A stretch of DNA of 64,000 nt from Nibribacter ruber (lineage in GTDB: Bacteria > Bacteroidota > Bacteroidia > Cytophagales > Hymenobacteraceae): assembly GCF_009913235.1 (NCBI RefSeq), contig NZ_CP047897.1, positions 1 through 64,000 of the forward strand, in the 5' to 3' direction. Shown piece by piece: positions 49,981-59,370 of this stretch (position 1 is its first letter; each line of letters begins with the position of its first letter). The position numbers and the translations under genes are program-made. The notes below the pieces were generated by a model. The model made no database searches, was not told the origin of the DNA, and was given only the letters and a program-made list of their open reading frames with translations.

Positions 49981-52157
49981 ATTACTGGTTGCTTACCACT
50001 GAGTTTCCTCCATTCTTTGGCGGGGGCATCAGTACTTACTGTTATTTTACCTCAAAAATGCTGCAGGCCAACGGCCACAGCGTTTCTGTTTTTATTAATG
50101 ACTCTTCTGTTAATGGGCTAGACGTAAAACTGCTGGACGGGGTACGAATTGTCAGATTCAACCCATCCAAGACCAATGCATCTGCTTTTTTGGGACACGT
50201 GACCAATATAAGCTATGAGTTTGCGGAGGTCGTCAAACAGTTTGTACAGGAAGAAGGGCAGCCAGATGTCATTGAGGCACAAGAGTACCTTGGAATTGCC
50301 TATTATCTGCTTCAGTTCAAGTACTTGAAGTATGACTGGTGCAAGAACATTCCGGTGGTCATTACCATGCACTCGCCTTCCTTTCTTTACATGGAGTACA
50401 ACCATGTATTGCAGTACAAATACCCCAATTACTGGGTATGCGAGATGGAACGCTTTTGTCTGCAGGCAGCAGACCTCTTGCTTTCTCCCAGCCAGTTCAT
50501 GCTCAATGAGCTAGCCAATAGGTTCACCCTAACCAACCAAAACACAGCGGTGGTGCCTAACCCATATGAGGGTGAGGTGAAGGGGAGAAAGGCTATTCCC
50601 AATAAAAATTTCCCAGATGAAATTGTCTTCTTCGGAAAACTAACCTACCAGAAGGGTGCCTCCATTCTGTTAACCTATTTCAAGGAATTATGGGATGGAG
50701 GCTTCAGAGAACCTTTGATTTTGATAGGCGGCCAGGATATAGTGTATCACCCCGAAGGGAAGACTATGGGCGACCTGATCAGGAGAAAGTACAAGGAATA
50801 TATTGACCAAGGCCTTCTTAAGTTGGAGGACAGAATAGAGCCTTCTCAAATACAGAAGCGCCTTTCCAATGCCAAAGTGGTCATTATTCCTAGCATGAAT
50901 GACAACCTGCCGTACGTTGTATTTGAAATGATGGCCATGGGCAAGGTTGTGTTGGCGTCTAAGCAAGGAGGCCATTCTGAGGTGATAGAGCATGGCAAGG
51001 ATGGTTTCATCTTTGACCATGGCCAACCAGGGACCTTTGCCCAGCAGCTGAACCATGTGTTGCAGCTGTCTGAAAAGGAAAGAAAGGCTATCTCTGTCAA
51101 TGCCATCCACAAGGTGCAGAACCATTATAACCTGCAGGCCATCTATACCCAGAAAATGGGCCTTGTTAGCAAGTTATTGAAGAAAAAGGAATTGGTAGAC
51201 ACTTACCCTTTTGTGCGGGTGAGAAAAAGTACTCTGCCGGTTAAAACACCTTTGGCTTTACCAGATGCTGCAGACCTGCTCACTGTCATTATCCCTTTCT
51301 ACAACCTAGGGGAGTATGTAGAAGAAACCATCGCTTCAGTTCGCAAATCTACCGGGGTGAATAAAGAGATTTTGATTGTCAATGACGGAAGCAATGATCC
51401 TAAGAGCCTGAAAGTGCTGGAGAAACTGCGCAAGGCAAAGGACTGCATTGTGATTGACACCAAAAATGCCGGCCTGGCTGCAGCCAGAAACACCGGAGCT
51501 AAGAATGCTCAAGGAAAGTACATTGCTTTTCTGGACGCCGATGACAAAGTTGCCCCAGAATACTTTGCAAAAGCGCTTAAGGTATTGCAGCACAATACCA
51601 ATGTGCATTTTGTAGGTGCCTGGACTCAATATTTTGGAGATTCTTCCAAAGTGTGGCCCACCTTCTCCCCAGAGCCGCCTGTTATTCTATACCATAACAT
51701 GGTCAATTCCAGTTCCTTGGTTTATAAAAAGGAATCCTTTTTGCACGCGGGCCTTAATGACGGTCAAATGCCCTTCCAAGGACTTGAAGACTATGAAAGC
51801 GTCATCTCACTTTTAGAAAACGGCTTAAACGGAGTAGTGTTGCCAGAGGTGCTCTTCCACTACAGGGTGCGCAAAGATTCGATGATCAGAGAAGTTTCCA
51901 GTGTTAAAATGCTGGTTTTATATGAGTATCTAAGCAAGAAGCACAAGGAGTTCTACTCTGAGTATGCGGCAGAGGTCTTCAGTTTGACCAATGCTAATGG
52001 GTCTGGAGTGGTGTTGGACAATCCTTCATTAGATTTCCAGTTGATTTATAGATTCCCCTTTAACAGCAGGCTGGGCAAGGGAGTCATTAAAGTAGTGAAG
52101 AAGAACAAGTACTTGAAAAGTGTTGCCTTCAAGGCTTTTAACATGATAAAAAAGTAA
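49977..52157 (+). CDS. Bifunctional glycosyltransferase, GT4-GT2 fusion, TTG start
   Basis: 726 residues from TTG 49977, overlapping the preceding TGA (TTGA). The start is needed because NYWLLTTEFPPFFGGGIST is the first strand and glycine loop of a GT4 domain; the next Met is at residue 28. GT4 part (about 1-395): IVFFGKLTYQKGASILLTYF and the nucleotide-sugar site PSMNDNLPYVVFEMMAMGK. GT2/GT-A part (about 430-640): LTVIIPFYNLGEYVEETIAS, ILIVNDGSNDPKS, and the DXD-like FLDADDKVAPEYF. It probably adds two successive sugars to a lipid-linked glycan in the cytoplasm. Confidence 0.92.
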   Translation: MNYWLLTTEFPPFFGGGISTYCYFTSKMLQANGHSVSVFINDSSVNGLDVKLLDGVRIVRFNPSKTNASAFLGHVTNISYEFAEVVKQFVQEEGQPDVIEAQEYLGIAYYLLQFKYLKYDWCKNIPVVITMHSPSFLYMEYNHVLQYKYPNYWVCEMERFCLQAADLLLSPSQFMLNELANRFTLTNQNTAVVPNPYEGEVKGRKAIPNKNFPDEIVFFGKLTYQKGASILLTYFKELWDGGFREPLILIGGQDIVYHPEGKTMGDLIRRKYKEYIDQGLLKLEDRIEPSQIQKRLSNAKVVIIPSMNDNLPYVVFEMMAMGKVVLASKQGGHSEVIEHGKDGFIFDHGQPGTFAQQLNHVLQLSEKERKAISVNAIHKVQNHYNLQAIYTQKMGLVSKLLKKKELVDTYPFVRVRKSTLPVKTPLALPDAADLLTVIIPFYNLGEYVEETIASVRKSTGVNKEILIVNDGSNDPKSLKVLEKLRKAKDCIVIDTKNAGLAAARNTGAKNAQGKYIAFLDADDKVAPEYFAKALKVLQHNTNVHFVGAWTQYFGDSSKVWPTFSPEPPVILYHNMVNSSSLVYKKESFLHAGLNDGQMPFQGLEDYESVISLLENGLNGVVLPEVLFHYRVRKDSMIREVSSVKMLVLYEYLSKKHKEFYSEYAAEVFSLTNANGSGVVLDNPSLDFQLIYRFPFNSRLGKGVIKVVKKNKYLKSVAFKAFNMIKK

Positions 52158-52162
52158 AAAAT

Positions 52163-52960
52163 ATGAGTTTAAAAGCGCTTACCAGTTGGTACCAGGGAAA
52201 TAACAAGATTGAGCGGCTGTGGCTACTGGCTAAAATTGAGTTTAAATTAAGATACTATGAGAACAAACTAGGTTTGTTCTGGGCTTTGTTAAAGCCTTTC
52301 ATGGACATCACCATCTATTACATAGTATTCCAGATTATATTAAAACAAGACGTTCCGGCATTTGCCTCTTATTTGTTTATTGGGCTTATCTTGTTCAACT
52401 TTTTTATAGAAAGCACTACGGGCACTATACAGATTTTAAATACCAAAAAATACTTGTATGAGTACAGTAACATGAACAAACTGGAAATATACCTTTCTAC
52501 GCTTTTAAGCAATGTGATAGGGTTTTCCTTTAATCTGGGCATGTTCATTCTCTTCTATAACTTTCTGGAGCCTGAGTCTTTAGGCCCAAGTCTGTACAAC
52601 TTCTGGATCATCCCTATCTTTGCCTGTCTATTCATCATGGCATTAGGGACGTCCCTAATCTTGTCCAATATTTACATCATCGCTAAGGATATTAGTCAAA
52701 TCTGGCAGGTGGTGTCTACCATGCTGTTGTTTGTCTCGCCTATTTTCTATAAGCTCATAAATTTCAAGCAGGCGTTACCTTCTTTTGAATACGCAAACCC
52801 GTTGGCAGGCATCATCATTAATGCAAGGAGGGTATTGATGCAAGGCCTGCCACCAGACTTAGATTTGCTATTGTTTGACTATGGTTATGCTTTCCTGCTT
52901 CTGTTCATGGGATTGATTTTGCTAAATAAACTGGGTTCTAAAGCGGCAGAAAGGTTATAA
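52163..52960 (+). CDS. ABC-2 type polysaccharide exporter permease
   Basis: 265 residues with about six membrane spans. The N-terminal RLWLLAKIEFKLRYYENKLG followed by LFWALLKPFMDITIYYIVFQ is the hallmark of TagG/KpsM/Wzm permeases, and NPLAGIIINARRVLMQG matches their C-terminal region. It starts 5 bp after the glycosyltransferase stop and forms the exporter with the ATPase encoded next. Confidence 0.94.
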   Translation: MSLKALTSWYQGNNKIERLWLLAKIEFKLRYYENKLGLFWALLKPFMDITIYYIVFQIILKQDVPAFASYLFIGLILFNFFIESTTGTIQILNTKKYLYEYSNMNKLEIYLSTLLSNVIGFSFNLGMFILFYNFLEPESLGPSLYNFWIIPIFACLFIMALGTSLILSNIYIIAKDISQIWQVVSTMLLFVSPIFYKLINFKQALPSFEYANPLAGIIINARRVLMQGLPPDLDLLLFDYGYAFLLLFMGLILLNKLGSKAAERL

Positions 52961-52967
52961 CAATAGG

Positions 52968-53717
52968 ATGGAAGCTACAACATTAACTAAAACCGTGGCC
53001 ATCAAGGCCCGCAACATCAGCAAGACGTTTCAAATTTCTGAAAATAGTCATAATACCATAAAACACAGGTTGTTTAACTTGTTTAATCCTCCCCGGACTA
53101 AATACGTGCCGGCCGTAAAAAACCTGTCCATGGAAATCTTCAAGGGCGAGTGTATAGGCTTGTTAGGCCGGAACGGCTCTGGTAAGTCTACCTTGGTCAA
53201 AGTGCTGGCCGGCGTGTATCCTACAGACAGCGGCTATATCAACATAGAAGGTACCACCATGCTCATGAACCTGGGTGTGGGGATGAGTCATGAGTTAACG
53301 GCAAGGGAGAATATCTATGTTTCTGGGTCTGTGTTAGGACTTAAAATCAAAGAGATTGACGCCATCTTTGACGAGATTGTGGACTTTGCCGAACTGCGCG
53401 AATTCATTGACACTAAAATCAAGTTCTTCTCTTCTGGCATGGTGGCCCGCTTGGGATTTTCTATTGCCGTAAAAGCTGGCGCTGATATCATGTTCCTGGA
53501 TGAAATTTTTGCCGTTGGTGATGTGAAGTTTCAAGAGAAGGCCATTAAGGTGTTTGAGAGCTCTTGGATTGAAGGCAAGACCGTGATTCTGGTAAGCCAC
53601 AGCATGGAGGTAATCCGGAAGTATTGCAGCCGCGCCGCATTCATGAAAAACGGAGAGCTTGTGTTTGTGGGTGACACTGAAAAGGCGATTGATCTGTATA
53701 TGGAAGACAACCACTAA
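52968..53717 (+). CDS. ABC-2 type polysaccharide exporter ATP-binding protein (Wzt/TagH-like)
   Basis: 249 residues. Walker A GRNGSGKSTLVKVLAG, signature FSSGMVARLGFSIAV, Walker B ADIMFLDEIFAVGD and VILVSHSMEVIRKYC. The N-terminal KARNISKTFQISENSHNTIK is typical of Wzt/TagH. It ends soon after the ATPase domain, so the C-terminal carbohydrate-binding domain of Wzt proteins that recognise a capped glycan end is absent, pointing to KpsT- or TagH-like export. 7 bp after the permease gene. Confidence 0.94.
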   Translation: MEATTLTKTVAIKARNISKTFQISENSHNTIKHRLFNLFNPPRTKYVPAVKNLSMEIFKGECIGLLGRNGSGKSTLVKVLAGVYPTDSGYINIEGTTMLMNLGVGMSHELTARENIYVSGSVLGLKIKEIDAIFDEIVDFAELREFIDTKIKFFSSGMVARLGFSIAVKAGADIMFLDEIFAVGDVKFQEKAIKVFESSWIEGKTVILVSHSMEVIRKYCSRAAFMKNGELVFVGDTEKAIDLYMEDNH

Positions 53718-53741
53718 TCTCCAACTCACATTTATAAGTAG

Positions 53742-53784
53742 AAGTCCCGCTGCTACAAGTAATAATCTTGTAACAGCGGGACTT
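53742..53784. terminator. Hairpin terminator at the end of the polysaccharide operon
   Basis: AAGTCCCGCTGCTACAAG (53742-53759) and CTTGTAACAGCGGGACTT (53767-53784) pair with one mismatch around a 7-nt loop. It is followed immediately by palindrome copy 19, so two unrelated hairpins lie in tandem. Confidence 0.7.
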
Positions 53785-53785
53785 C

Positions 53786-53823
53786 CGTTTTTGGCGTGTT
53801 TTCCAGAAAACAGGCCAAAAACG
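53786..53823. repeat. 38-bp palindrome family, copy 19
   Basis: CGTTTTTGGCGTGTTTTCC, then AGAAAACAGGCCAAAAACG; convergent gap, 31 nt beyond the minus-strand ligase stop. Confidence 0.85.
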
Positions 53824-53854
53824 ACCTGATAAACTTGGTGTAGTAGCGGCTTGA

Positions 53855-55156
53855 TTACAAATCTTCCTTCGCGCCCTCTTCCAATTCCTGGTTTTTACCT
53901 ATGCTGGTGGTTGCCTCTTCTTTCGTATACAGGAGCAGGAACGGAATGAAGAACCCGGTTAGGGTGGCGCCAATGCTGCGGGCGAAGTACACCTCAGTAA
54001 CCCAGGCGGCGGCGAAGGTAAGAATCACCAGGATGGCCAGGGCATTGTGGGTTTGGGAAGCTCTAAGCAAGGGCAAGACAATCCAACTAGCCAGGAAGAA
54101 CAAAAAACCAACCAACCCCAGGCTATAGAGAATATCTAAGTAATTGTTGTGGACGTCGCGGCCAGTCTTTATGGCGTATTGGAAGTTCTTCTGGGTGTAT
54201 TTCGCGGTGAGGGCCGCGTCTTTGTCGCCTAGGCCCGTGCCCACTACCGGATCCTCCTGAAACAGCTCCCAGCCGCAGGTCCAAACGGCCAGCCTGAAAT
54301 TGACGCCGTTCCACTGGTCCTCGGTGATCTGCATGTTGTAGTGGCTTTCGCGGCCCATGTTCTCAAATTTAAAGCTGCTGTAGGCCACCTCTTTGTAGCG
54401 GTTGAAGGTGAGGGGCAGCATCTTATAAACTACCACGGTGCCAATCACCATGCCTAATACCAGGGTCATGCCTTCCAGAATCTTCCGGTGCCTGATCACA
54501 TAGTAGAAACTAAACAGCACCGAAACCCCCAGCAACCAGGCGAACATGATGCGGCTGGCCAGTAAATACGCGATCGCATACAGGAACAGCGTGCCCAGCA
54601 CCAGCAGCCCTTTGTGCTTGTTCTGGGTGTAGAAAATGGCTCGTATGAAAATAAAAATGGACACGTTTACCAACAGGGCAATATAGATAGACTGCCGCTC
54701 CAGAATGTAGACAAGGGCATCATTGTACAAAAACTCCGGACGTGCAAAGAAGCCAGAGTAATAGATACTGGACAGCAGACAGACAAACAAAACAACGCAC
54801 GTAATGGTAGCAAACGAGACCAGCACTTTTTCCTTGAACTCCCGGCGCAGGTCCAACAGGCCAATGCTGAGCGGGAATAGAAGCAACGGCAGGCGGAGTT
54901 TCAGATGGTGAAATCCGGTTTCCTGATTTGTAGAGAGCAAAGCGCTGAGCACCAAAAAACCATAGAAGGCGAGCATGGCGATAACGTGCCGGCGCTGTTT
55001 CAAAAGACGCCACTTGTCCTGCCAGGAGTTGAAGAAGAAGCTATAGAGCACCACTGCGCCGGTGGTTAGGCTGGCGAAGGCCGTCAGGCTCCCCGTGAAC
55101 AGTGAAACAAAAAATAACAGAAGGAGGGCGTAAAGGACTTTTTCTTTTTGATTCAT
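53855..55156 (-). CDS. O-antigen ligase / polymerase family membrane protein
   Basis: 433 residues with about ten to twelve membrane spans. The Wzy_C/O-antigen-ligase signature is visible in the large periplasmic loop: FRLAVWTCGWELFQEDPVVG, GTGLGDKDAAL and HNNYLDILYSLGLVGFLFF. It may attach or polymerise the glycan made by the adjacent, opposite-strand genes. Ligase (WaaL) and polymerase (Wzy) cannot be separated by eye. TAGCTTTG (55220-55227) may be its promoter box. Confidence 0.88.
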   Translation of the reverse strand: MNQKEKVLYALLLLFFVSLFTGSLTAFASLTTGAVVLYSFFFNSWQDKWRLLKQRRHVIAMLAFYGFLVLSALLSTNQETGFHHLKLRLPLLLFPLSIGLLDLRREFKEKVLVSFATITCVVLFVCLLSSIYYSGFFARPEFLYNDALVYILERQSIYIALLVNVSIFIFIRAIFYTQNKHKGLLVLGTLFLYAIAYLLASRIMFAWLLGVSVLFSFYYVIRHRKILEGMTLVLGMVIGTVVVYKMLPLTFNRYKEVAYSSFKFENMGRESHYNMQITEDQWNGVNFRLAVWTCGWELFQEDPVVGTGLGDKDAALTAKYTQKNFQYAIKTGRDVHNNYLDILYSLGLVGFLFFLASWIVLPLLRASQTHNALAILVILTFAAAWVTEVYFARSIGATLTGFFIPFLLLYTKEEATTSIGKNQELEEGAKEDL

Positions 55157-55219
55157 ACCAGCGGCCCCGTAAAGATTCTCATGGCAGCAAACAGAGGGGC
55201 AAAACCTGTTTGCTACCTA

Positions 55220-55227
55220 CAAAGCTA
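55220..55227 (-). promoter_or_regulatory. TAGCTTTG -7 box, ligase gene
   Basis: CAAAGCTA on the plus strand is TAGCTTTG on the minus strand, an exact TAnnTTTG match about 64 nt before the ATG at 55156. Confidence 0.4.
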
Positions 55228-55449
55228 CATTAAATTGGCCAAGCCTGTCTCTTGCAGGCAGCTATTCAAAGACTGCAAGCTGGTATTTCTTCATATGTAA
55301 CGGTGCGTAAATAGATGAATACAATAGTTCACCTGTTGCGTGAGCCTTCCTCAATATCAGAGTGTTGCGATGCCTCTACCTAAAATCTGAATATTAGCCT
55401 TGTCTATATAGTAGAATAAACCGCAGGCGTTTGGTTATTTTGCAGCATC

Positions 55450-56232
55450 ATGGGAGTCTATTTTACATCATTGAATTCTGGCAGCAACGGCAACTGCTAT
55501 TATGTGGGCAATGACCAGGAAGCGGTCTTGATAGATGCGGGCATCTCATGCCGCGAAACGGAGAAACGCATGCTGCGCCTGGGCCTGAGCATGAGCCGGG
55601 TAAAAGCCATCTTCGTCTCCCATGAGCACTCAGACCATATTAGAGGCGTGGCCGTTCTGGCTAGAAAACACCGTATTCCGGTATACATCACTCCAGCCAC
55701 CTTGCACAACTGCTACCTGCGCACTGAGGCCATTGACACCCTTCCATTTGAGGCAGGGGAGGCCGTGCAGATTGGCGGACTCACCATTACGGCCTTCGCC
55801 AAGTACCATGACGCGGCAGACCCGCACAGTTTTGTGGTGAGCGCGGGTGAATTTAAGGTTGGTGTGTTCACCGATCTTGGCAGGACGTGCCAGAACCTAA
55901 TGGAGCATTTCAGCCAATGCCATGCCGCCTTTCTGGAAGCCAATTATGACGAGCACTTGCTTGAAAACGGCCGCTACCCTTATTACCTTAAAAACAGGAT
56001 TAGAGGAGGGCACGGGCACTTGTCCAACCGTGAGGCCCTGACCTTGTTCAGCACCTGCAAACCCGACCACATGAGCCATGTGCTGCTGTCGCACCTGTCC
56101 AAGGAGAATAACTGTCCCAACCTGGTGAAAGAACTGTTTCAGGCCCACGCCGGCGATACTCAGGTGGTGGTGGCGTCCAGGTACGAAGAAAGCCCCGTGT
56201 TCACCCTTCTTCCACAAGAAGCCATGGCCTAA
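55450..56232 (+). CDS. MBL-fold metallohydrolase, YycJ/WalJ type
   Basis: 260 residues. MGVYFTSLNSGSNGNCYYVG is the family N-terminus, and the metal-binding HEHSDHIRG lies near residue 58. Further ligands are in TAFAKYHDAADPHSF, LEANYDEHLL and GHGHLSNREAL. WalJ is linked in Gram-positives to coordination of DNA replication and cell division; the role here is unproven. ATG 55450 is preceded by TTATTTTG, an imperfect promoter box. Confidence 0.92.
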   Translation: MGVYFTSLNSGSNGNCYYVGNDQEAVLIDAGISCRETEKRMLRLGLSMSRVKAIFVSHEHSDHIRGVAVLARKHRIPVYITPATLHNCYLRTEAIDTLPFEAGEAVQIGGLTITAFAKYHDAADPHSFVVSAGEFKVGVFTDLGRTCQNLMEHFSQCHAAFLEANYDEHLLENGRYPYYLKNRIRGGHGHLSNREALTLFSTCKPDHMSHVLLSHLSKENNCPNLVKELFQAHAGDTQVVVASRYEESPVFTLLPQEAMA

Positions 56233-56320
56233 GTTTTACCTCTAAATTGCATTTTTTTGCAAACCATATACCCGCTCCTTCGTTTTTATAGGCATACTGA
56301 AATCTTAACCTAAAAATACT

Positions 56321-56641
56321 ATGGAAGCAAGAGACATGAAAAACCAGGCAAGAGACCTGAAAAACGCCGCCGATAACTTCAACCCAGAGCATAAAGAAGG
56401 CCCAGTGGCCAGAACCATTGAAGAGTATACTGCCAAGTTGCCTTCAGACTTGTTCTTATGGGCAGCCCTTGGCTCAATGGCCATTTCGGCTACGCTTAAA
56501 ATCATGAAAAAAGACGACGAAGCACTTTTTGTAGGTCAATGGCCAGCCCCGTTCTTGCTTTTAGGCTTGTACAATAAAATTGTAAAAGTAAAAGGACACG
56601 AAGGCGAGAAGACTTCTGGCAGCCGTTCCGGAAGCTACTAA
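56321..56641 (+). CDS. Small hypothetical membrane protein
   Basis: 106 residues. A charged N-terminal helix (MEARDMKNQARDLKNAADNF) precedes two hydrophobic stretches (LFLWAALGSMAISATLKIM and PAPFLLLGLYNKIV) and a Lys/Ser/Gly tail. No family named with confidence. Typical small envelope or stress protein of Cytophagales by appearance only. The terminator directly after it shows it is a real transcription unit. Confidence 0.65.
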   Translation: MEARDMKNQARDLKNAADNFNPEHKEGPVARTIEEYTAKLPSDLFLWAALGSMAISATLKIMKKDDEALFVGQWPAPFLLLGLYNKIVKVKGHEGEKTSGSRSGSY

Positions 56642-56655
56642 TCCTGAAGCCGCAC

Positions 56656-56699
56656 ACAAACAGAAATAGGAAGCCCTTGGGCTTCCTATTTCTGTTTGT
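56656..56699. terminator. Long perfect hairpin after the small membrane protein gene
   Basis: ACAAACAGAAATAGGAAGCC (56656-56675) and GGCTTCCTATTTCTGTTTGT (56680-56699) are perfectly complementary around CTTG. The T-rich right arm follows a GGAAGCC stem, so it can act as an intrinsic terminator 14 nt after the stop. Copy 20 of the palindrome family follows 18 nt later. Confidence 0.8.
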
Positions 56700-56717
56700 A
56701 ACCACCGCAAGTCTAAC

Positions 56718-56755
56718 CGTTTTTGGCCTGTCTTCTGGGAAATAGCCCAAAAACG
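56718..56755. repeat. 38-bp palindrome family, copy 20
   Basis: CGTTTTTGGCCTGTCTTCT, then GGGAAATAGCCCAAAAACG; 28 nt beyond the minus-strand hrpB stop. Confidence 0.85.
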
Positions 56756-56783
56756 GCGGTAGACAAATCTGTGGTGCCTTGAT

Positions 56784-59330
56784 TTACTGCGGCCGGTTCT
56801 TGGTTCTCCTGGTGGGTGGTGCAGTCAGCGGGTCTTCGGGCCAGTGGTGCTTGGGGTAGCGGCCCCTAAGGTCTTTGCGCACGTCAAAATAGCCGGTGGT
56901 CCAGAAGCTTCGCAAGTCGCGGGTGACCTGCACGGGGCGCATGGCCGGCGAAAGCAAGTGCAGGAGCAAGGGTACTTTTCCGCCGCCAATTCTAGGAGTG
57001 TCCAACATCCCGAACACTTCCTGCAGCCTGACGGCCAGCACGGGGGCATCGGGGTTGGAGTAGTCCAGGGCAATGCGTGAGCCACTAGGTACGTCCAGAT
57101 GGGAGGGGGCCAGTCTTTCCAGCTCCTGCCGTTGCTCCCAAGAGAAATCCGTGAGCAAAATTTCCTCAAAATTCAGTTTGGCTACTTGTTCTAAGGACTT
57201 CAGACCTAGCAAGTGCGGGCCCAGCCACTCTTCCATGGTTTCTTGTAGCTCTATATTAGACCAAGAAGGCCAGGTTTCTGGGGCTAAGGTGTGCAGAAAG
57301 TGAAGCCTATCCTGTAACCGTAACGCTTCTGGTGACCACGGCAGCCGTTCCACTCCTTTCTCTTGCAATGCTTGCAACAAGGCCTGAGCTACCAATTCTG
57401 GATTGGGTTTTGAAAAAAGTTGTTCCTCCAGGACCAAGGCCCCTAGTCGGGTGATTCTTCTGGCCACCACCTTCTCTGTAGCGGTGTCCCATTTCACTTC
57501 TTCGGCTTGCTGTACCTGGTCTTTGAAATGCGCCAGGATTTCAGCTTTATCTACCGGGGCGGCTAGCAGCACTCTGGACTTGGTTCCAATTTCTATGTGG
57601 GCCACTCCGTAGAACTCGGCTTCTGAGAAAAGCTCGGTGGGCAGGGTGGCTTTCTGCCCCGTGACCAGGCGCACGCGGCCAGAGCTTTCCCGCTGGGCCA
57701 GGCGGTCTGGATAGGCGAGAGCCGCCAAGATTCCGGCCTTCTCTGGCTGTAGTTTGCGCGAGGGTTCTTTCAGGCGCTGTCTCAAGTGCTGGGCTTGCTC
57801 TTTTATCCTCCGGAGGGCGTTTTCATCTACCGTAAAGCCTGCCAGGGGAGGATGCTGGTGATCCATGATTTCCAGGCGCAAAGCCAGATCAGGGAGGGCA
57901 TCTGAGAAACTGCCCGCTATGGGCTTAAGAATGTCACGGTCAGAGAGAAGGGCAGCCAGGGCACAGGCGGTAGCGCCAGCTCCCAACGCATGCCCCTTCA
58001 GGACTAAGTGGCCCAACCGGGGCGAAAGACCCAACGCGGCCAGCGCTTTGCCATGGGCCGTAGGATTGCCTTGTTCTGTGACAGCCTCCAGACGCCGCAG
58101 AAGATCCTGGGCCAAAGTTAAAGCAGGGGCGGGAGGCGTGTCCAGCCATTTTAACTGCTGTGCGTCCTTCACTCCCCAAATGGAAAGTTCCAGGGCCAGG
58201 CTGGAAAGGTCTGCTTCGCAGATTTCGGGGGCTTGGCGTTCTGGTAGTTGCAATTGGTCTGCCTGGGTCCATAGCCGGAAGCACTTGCCGGGGCCTAACC
58301 GGCCGGCCCGTCCCCGGCGTTGGTCGGCGGCGGCCTGGGAGACCTGGGTGGTGGCCAGCGTGGTTAAGCCGTTGCGGGGCACAAACCTGGGCACGCTCGC
58401 AAAGCCTCCGTCAATCACTATTTTCACGCCTTCAATGGTCAAGCTGGTTTCTGCAATGCTGGTGGCCAGAACGACTTTCCTGAAGCCTGCCGGGGCCGGT
58501 TTGATGGCTGCCAACTGCTGGCTTAAGGTCAAGTCTCCGTGCAATAAGTGTAGTTGGGTGGTGTTGGGCAAGGTGCCTTCCAGGGCCTGGGCCACGCGGC
58601 GCATTTCGCCCATGCCCGGCAAGAATACCAGTACATCACCTTCGGGTTCTTGGCTCAGGGCTTTTCTGATGGATTTGGGCACCAGTTGGGTTAAGCGCTC
58701 AGTTGGGCGGTTTCCGGCAGCGGCAGCCTCAGCGGGGGATAAGTAAAGAGTTTCTACAGGGAACATACGCCCCTCGCTCTTGACTACGGGGGCCTCCAGC
58801 CAGGCGCCCACAGACGCGGCATCCAGCGTGGCGCTCATCACCAGAATGCGCAAGTCTGGCCTGAGCACGGCCTGGGCATCCAGCGCCAGGGCCAGACCCG
58901 TGTCGGCGGCCAGGCTGCGTTCGTGAAACTCGTCAAAGATGATAGCGGAAATGCCCTCCAGGCCCGGGTCAGACTGGATGAGTCGCGTCAGAATGCCTTC
59001 CGTGACGACTTCAACTCTGGTTTTTTCTGAAACCACATGCTCTAGTCGTACCCAATAGCCCACCGTCTGGCCCACGGCTTCGCCCAGAATGTCTGACATG
59101 CGCTGGGCGGCGGCGCGGGCGGCCAGCCTGCGGGGCTCTAGCATCAGGATTTTGCCATCGCCGCGCCAGTCTGCCCCTAAAAGTGCCAGGGGCACCAACG
59201 TGGTTTTACCAGCCCCGGGAGGCGCTTCCAATACTGCGCGCGGGTGGGTGCCCAAGGCTTCCAGCAAGCCCGGAAGCGCTTCTTTGACGGGTAAATCTGG
59301 TAAGGAAGAAAGGAGGGGCAGTGCAGACAT
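56784..59330 (-). CDS. hrpB: ATP-dependent helicase HrpB
   Basis: 848 residues from ATG 59330 (MSALPLLSSLPDLPVKE); the upstream frame to 59411 is palindrome-derived and rejected. DEAH/DExH helicase motifs: APPGAGKTTLVPLALL (Walker A), IIFDEFHERSLAADTGLALA (motif II), LVMSATLDA (III), LATSIAETSLTIEG and QRRGRAGRLGPG (VI). The C-terminal HrpB domain carries DFSWEQRQELERLAPSHLDV and LLLHLLSPAMRPVQVTRDLR. An RNA helicase-like protein of unknown natural substrate. A GACCTTTG box (59338-59345) is 7 nt upstream of the start. Confidence 0.96.
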   Translation of the reverse strand: MSALPLLSSLPDLPVKEALPGLLEALGTHPRAVLEAPPGAGKTTLVPLALLGADWRGDGKILMLEPRRLAARAAAQRMSDILGEAVGQTVGYWVRLEHVVSEKTRVEVVTEGILTRLIQSDPGLEGISAIIFDEFHERSLAADTGLALALDAQAVLRPDLRILVMSATLDAASVGAWLEAPVVKSEGRMFPVETLYLSPAEAAAAGNRPTERLTQLVPKSIRKALSQEPEGDVLVFLPGMGEMRRVAQALEGTLPNTTQLHLLHGDLTLSQQLAAIKPAPAGFRKVVLATSIAETSLTIEGVKIVIDGGFASVPRFVPRNGLTTLATTQVSQAAADQRRGRAGRLGPGKCFRLWTQADQLQLPERQAPEICEADLSSLALELSIWGVKDAQQLKWLDTPPAPALTLAQDLLRRLEAVTEQGNPTAHGKALAALGLSPRLGHLVLKGHALGAGATACALAALLSDRDILKPIAGSFSDALPDLALRLEIMDHQHPPLAGFTVDENALRRIKEQAQHLRQRLKEPSRKLQPEKAGILAALAYPDRLAQRESSGRVRLVTGQKATLPTELFSEAEFYGVAHIEIGTKSRVLLAAPVDKAEILAHFKDQVQQAEEVKWDTATEKVVARRITRLGALVLEEQLFSKPNPELVAQALLQALQEKGVERLPWSPEALRLQDRLHFLHTLAPETWPSWSNIELQETMEEWLGPHLLGLKSLEQVAKLNFEEILLTDFSWEQRQELERLAPSHLDVPSGSRIALDYSNPDAPVLAVRLQEVFGMLDTPRIGGGKVPLLLHLLSPAMRPVQVTRDLRSFWTTGYFDVRKDLRGRYPKHHWPEDPLTAPPTRRTKNRPQ

Positions 59331-59337
59331 CTTGCAG

Positions 59338-59345
59338 CAAAGGTC
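59338..59345 (-). promoter_or_regulatory. Near-consensus -7 box of hrpB
   Basis: CAAAGGTC on the plus strand, GACCTTTG on the minus strand: one mismatch to TAnnTTTG, 7 nt before the ATG at 59330. It supports the chosen start and a near-leaderless message. Confidence 0.4.
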
Positions 59346-59370
59346 GGGATTCTTGGGCAAAGAACGAACA

